From assembly GCA_033026295.1 (NCBI GenBank), contig CM065173.1, forward strand, positions 17,360,517 to 17,424,516: DNA of 64,000 nt, read 5' to 3'. A model generated the notes under the pieces. The model was given only the letters and a program-made list of their open reading frames with translations, was not told the DNA's origin and ran no database searches. How positions within the stretch are numbered: the stretch's first letter is position 1; every line of letters begins with the position of its first letter. The DNA comes from Channa striata (Eukaryota > Chordata > Actinopteri > Anabantiformes > Channidae). Position numbers and translations under genes: made by a program. This document shows positions 61,548-64,000 of this stretch, one piece after another.

Positions 61548-64000
61548 GAGAACATGGGAGAAAGAACGGGGCTGTATATTATGGCAGCATTTCATCAGTG
61601 TTTAGTGAAGCATGAAACTAGTAAGAAAAGAGCAATGAGATTCAGAGAACAAAAGAGGAGAAAGAAGAGCTGAGAAACCGAGAAAATGAAAGATGGGGAA
61701 ATAGTACAAGTGGCAGGAAACAAGACAGAAAAAGTGATGATAATAATGATCACGAACCAAGACGTCTTTACCTGGTGGTACCAACTGAAGATGCAGAGGT
61801 GATGGAAAAGCTTTGACAAACAAAACTTCCGAAAGTGATGTGAGAGTCACACAAAGTCATACAAAGATAGATGACAACAAGTGCAGAATATCGTTTCTGA
61901 TCATAAATGTTATGACTTTCTATCAGCACGAGGAGATACACAAGGAATAAAAAGTAAAGGTTAAGTGTTAGAGAAGAACAACAAGCAGAGCATGACACAA
62001 CAACAAAAGAGCATTTTCCCTCTTGAAATTCAAAAGAGTTCTACTTGTTCACCAGCAATGGGCTGTCACAGTTTCCACAGACACTCTGACAAAAGGCTCT
62101 CGTTGGCAGAAAAGAAGAGAAGACGTGGGTCCGTTTGGTGTGCGTTCTATGAAGTGCATATTTAAAGACAGAGACTGCAAGGACTGCAACACACATTTCC
62201 GGGTATCTCCTTTCTGCGAGGAGCGACATTCTCTCACTGTCACAGAGGAAAATTTATAATTACATCGGCTCGGTGCAGTACCAGCCTCTCTGGGTGGACG
62301 CATTCCATCTATATTTAGGTTCACACATGAGCTGTGACAGAATGACCCAGCTCACCGTGACTCTGGCAGCACAGCAGGCTTTCTCAATAAGTCCGCCCCC
62401 TGCTGAAGGCTGAACTTGAATGGAGTCTAAGGTTTATGGGTTCAGTACCCTGCTTTACCTCAGCTGGACCACACAGCTCTTCATCAGCCCTTCTTTTCAA
62501 AAAGGGGCAGCACATGTGTCCTATGAAAAAAGCCCCAGCAAGAAAACGAAAGAGAGCAGAAAACTTCTAGACCCCAGTAACATTTTTTGCAAAAATTCAT
62601 TGTACAATTCTTCTCATGTAATCAGCTTTTTGTTTTTAGATACCTGTTAATCAAAGGATTAGGGTGTTTCATGAGTGAACATAGTTGTTTTATACAAATA
62701 CATTTTTGTACAGACCTTGACTATTCAGTATTTCAAGCAATAGTTCATAGTTGGTGTGGCAGCTCTGCTCTGGTTACTCTGATGTGCATTGTGTGCTGTG
62801 TGACACGTAATGAGTTTCTGTGTTCAGAAACTAGTAAGCTTGACAAAAAGAAAAAAGGATTTTATGGGTAGAAAATATGTGTCTTGTGTTTTGATCATTA
62901 GCCTCCAACATGTGGTGGTGCACCCCCACGTCTTGGTTTTAGGGAGATTACCAGGTGTCAAAGATACAGTAGCACCCAGACGTCGACAGCAACATGTTAT
63001 TTACTTTGATCCAGTTTTTCATGCACGGTTCTAGGTGTGATCTGGAGACCATTAACGGCCACTAGAGATCAAGTGGTTCCTCAGCAAGAGGAAATCAGGT
63101 TCTAATTAAAATAATTGGAATTAGTATACTCACCTGTAGACTTACAGTTTTGGCCCCTGCTTCTTGTATAACTCTCATTTCCTTCCTCCTGGCGGAATAA
63201 CAGTATTGCACTGCTCCATTAAATATACAAGTGCAAGCACATCTTTCAAAGAGGCTTGGTGAAACTTTTATCAAACTCTGTGCTTTGGTGTGAAACAACT
63301 TTGAAAATCCTGTAGTCTGCTCATGTTGACACAATAGTGAGATGAAATATGTATGTAGGCAGGTCTTGAGGCAACAGGTTCATGTCCATGGTGCTGATCC
63401 ATTTTTATTTAGGCATTAACTACATGTAGTTGCAAGACTAAAGAGCAGCTGCACCCCATTATGAAATACCACGGGAGCCTTGGAATATTCATTTTTCAAA
63501 GAGGTAATAAATTAAATCTATGGTCTATGATCATACCTGACTAGTGGCAAATGATTATTATTTTTCAAATTCTAGTGTCACTACTTTGAGTGTTTCTACT
63601 ACTGCTACTATCTCGTGACTGCCTGGTTGAGTAAAAAAAATCATCATCTCTGAGTAATATAGTCCGCAACAAAGATAATATGACACCTACCACTGACATC
63701 TCTACTATCCATCAGTGCTGGTGCAATCACAGAGTGTAAATTTCAACCTAGTCAAGCGCGGGTGTTCGTTAAATACGCAAACTGAAGATGTCAATACATG
63801 CACTGCAGGTATGTTTAAATATATCACCAGTCTAATCATGTAGGACAGAGCAATTGGAATAAGCATCCAACATCATCCAAAATGTTTGGCACTCATTTCA
63901 CCTTTCATGCTATGCTGCAACGTGCCACCTACCAGTTTTCCTGAGGCAAGAGGTCCTGCTCAAACACTCATAGCGTACGCAGCGTGAAAGATGAGGCAAA
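61548..64000. other. Gene-less stretch to window end
   Basis: No gene supported. A strong CTCF-like core (CAGCAGGGGGCGGA) lies on the minus strand at 62405-62392. Open frames of up to 94 codons show no domain. Confidence 0.4.

Overview
This window reads as nuclear DNA from a teleost fish, most likely a percomorph. The evidence is one vertebrate exon, many CA/GT microsatellites, AT-rich intergenic sequence, and several short interspersed repeats of types I know to be abundant in teleosts: tRNA-derived SINEs with the 'GGATAAAAG.GTCTGC.AAATG' tail, Tc1-like transposon remnants, and the 'tgtccccggcctgggagctgtg' family. There is no prokaryotic gene structure. Family names come from recognising the sequence, not from a database search.

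The only protein-coding gene I can name is at the left edge. The first 76 bases, read on the minus strand, encode the first 25 residues of eukaryotic release factor 1 (etf1). The gene runs out of the window to the left, and its CpG-rich promoter lies at about 77-560. A promoter-proximal element with GTAGGTG/CACCTAC inverted arms sits at about 580-668. The remaining ~63 kb holds no gene I can support. It looks like a gene-poor intergenic region or a very large intron.

Layout left to right: etf1 exon and promoter (1-668); a SINE (about 1490-1677) and a degenerate LINE fragment (about 2040-3210); a long unique stretch with a possible conserved element (5.6-6.2 kb) and a SINE (10.37-10.56 kb); a possible orphan exon (11.16-11.40 kb); two abutting repeats (12.32-12.98 kb); a transposon end (14.79-14.97 kb); a perfect hairpin and SINE tail (18.2-18.36 kb); an old T-rich repeat (18.7-19.26 kb); SINEs at 22.14-22.29, 28.02-28.17, 36.20-36.39 and 61.37-61.55 kb; Tc1-like remnants at 41.70-42.01 and 53.03-53.58 kb; a possible hAT/BED fragment (45.03-45.22 kb); a large inverted repeat (57.47-57.59 kb); and a broken, internally deleted endogenous retrovirus or LTR retrotransposon (58.08-61.14 kb) in minus orientation.

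The unique stretches between repeats may carry regulatory DNA. I point out a palindromic TGIF/MEIS-type site, a near-perfect RFX X-box, several CTCF-like cores including a convergent pair about 40 kb apart, and a TATA-like site. All of these are motif readings, not demonstrated function. I found no new multi-gene system. The observations most worth following are the etf1 promoter-proximal element, the retroelement remnant, the hairpins, and the conserved-element and CTCF candidates.
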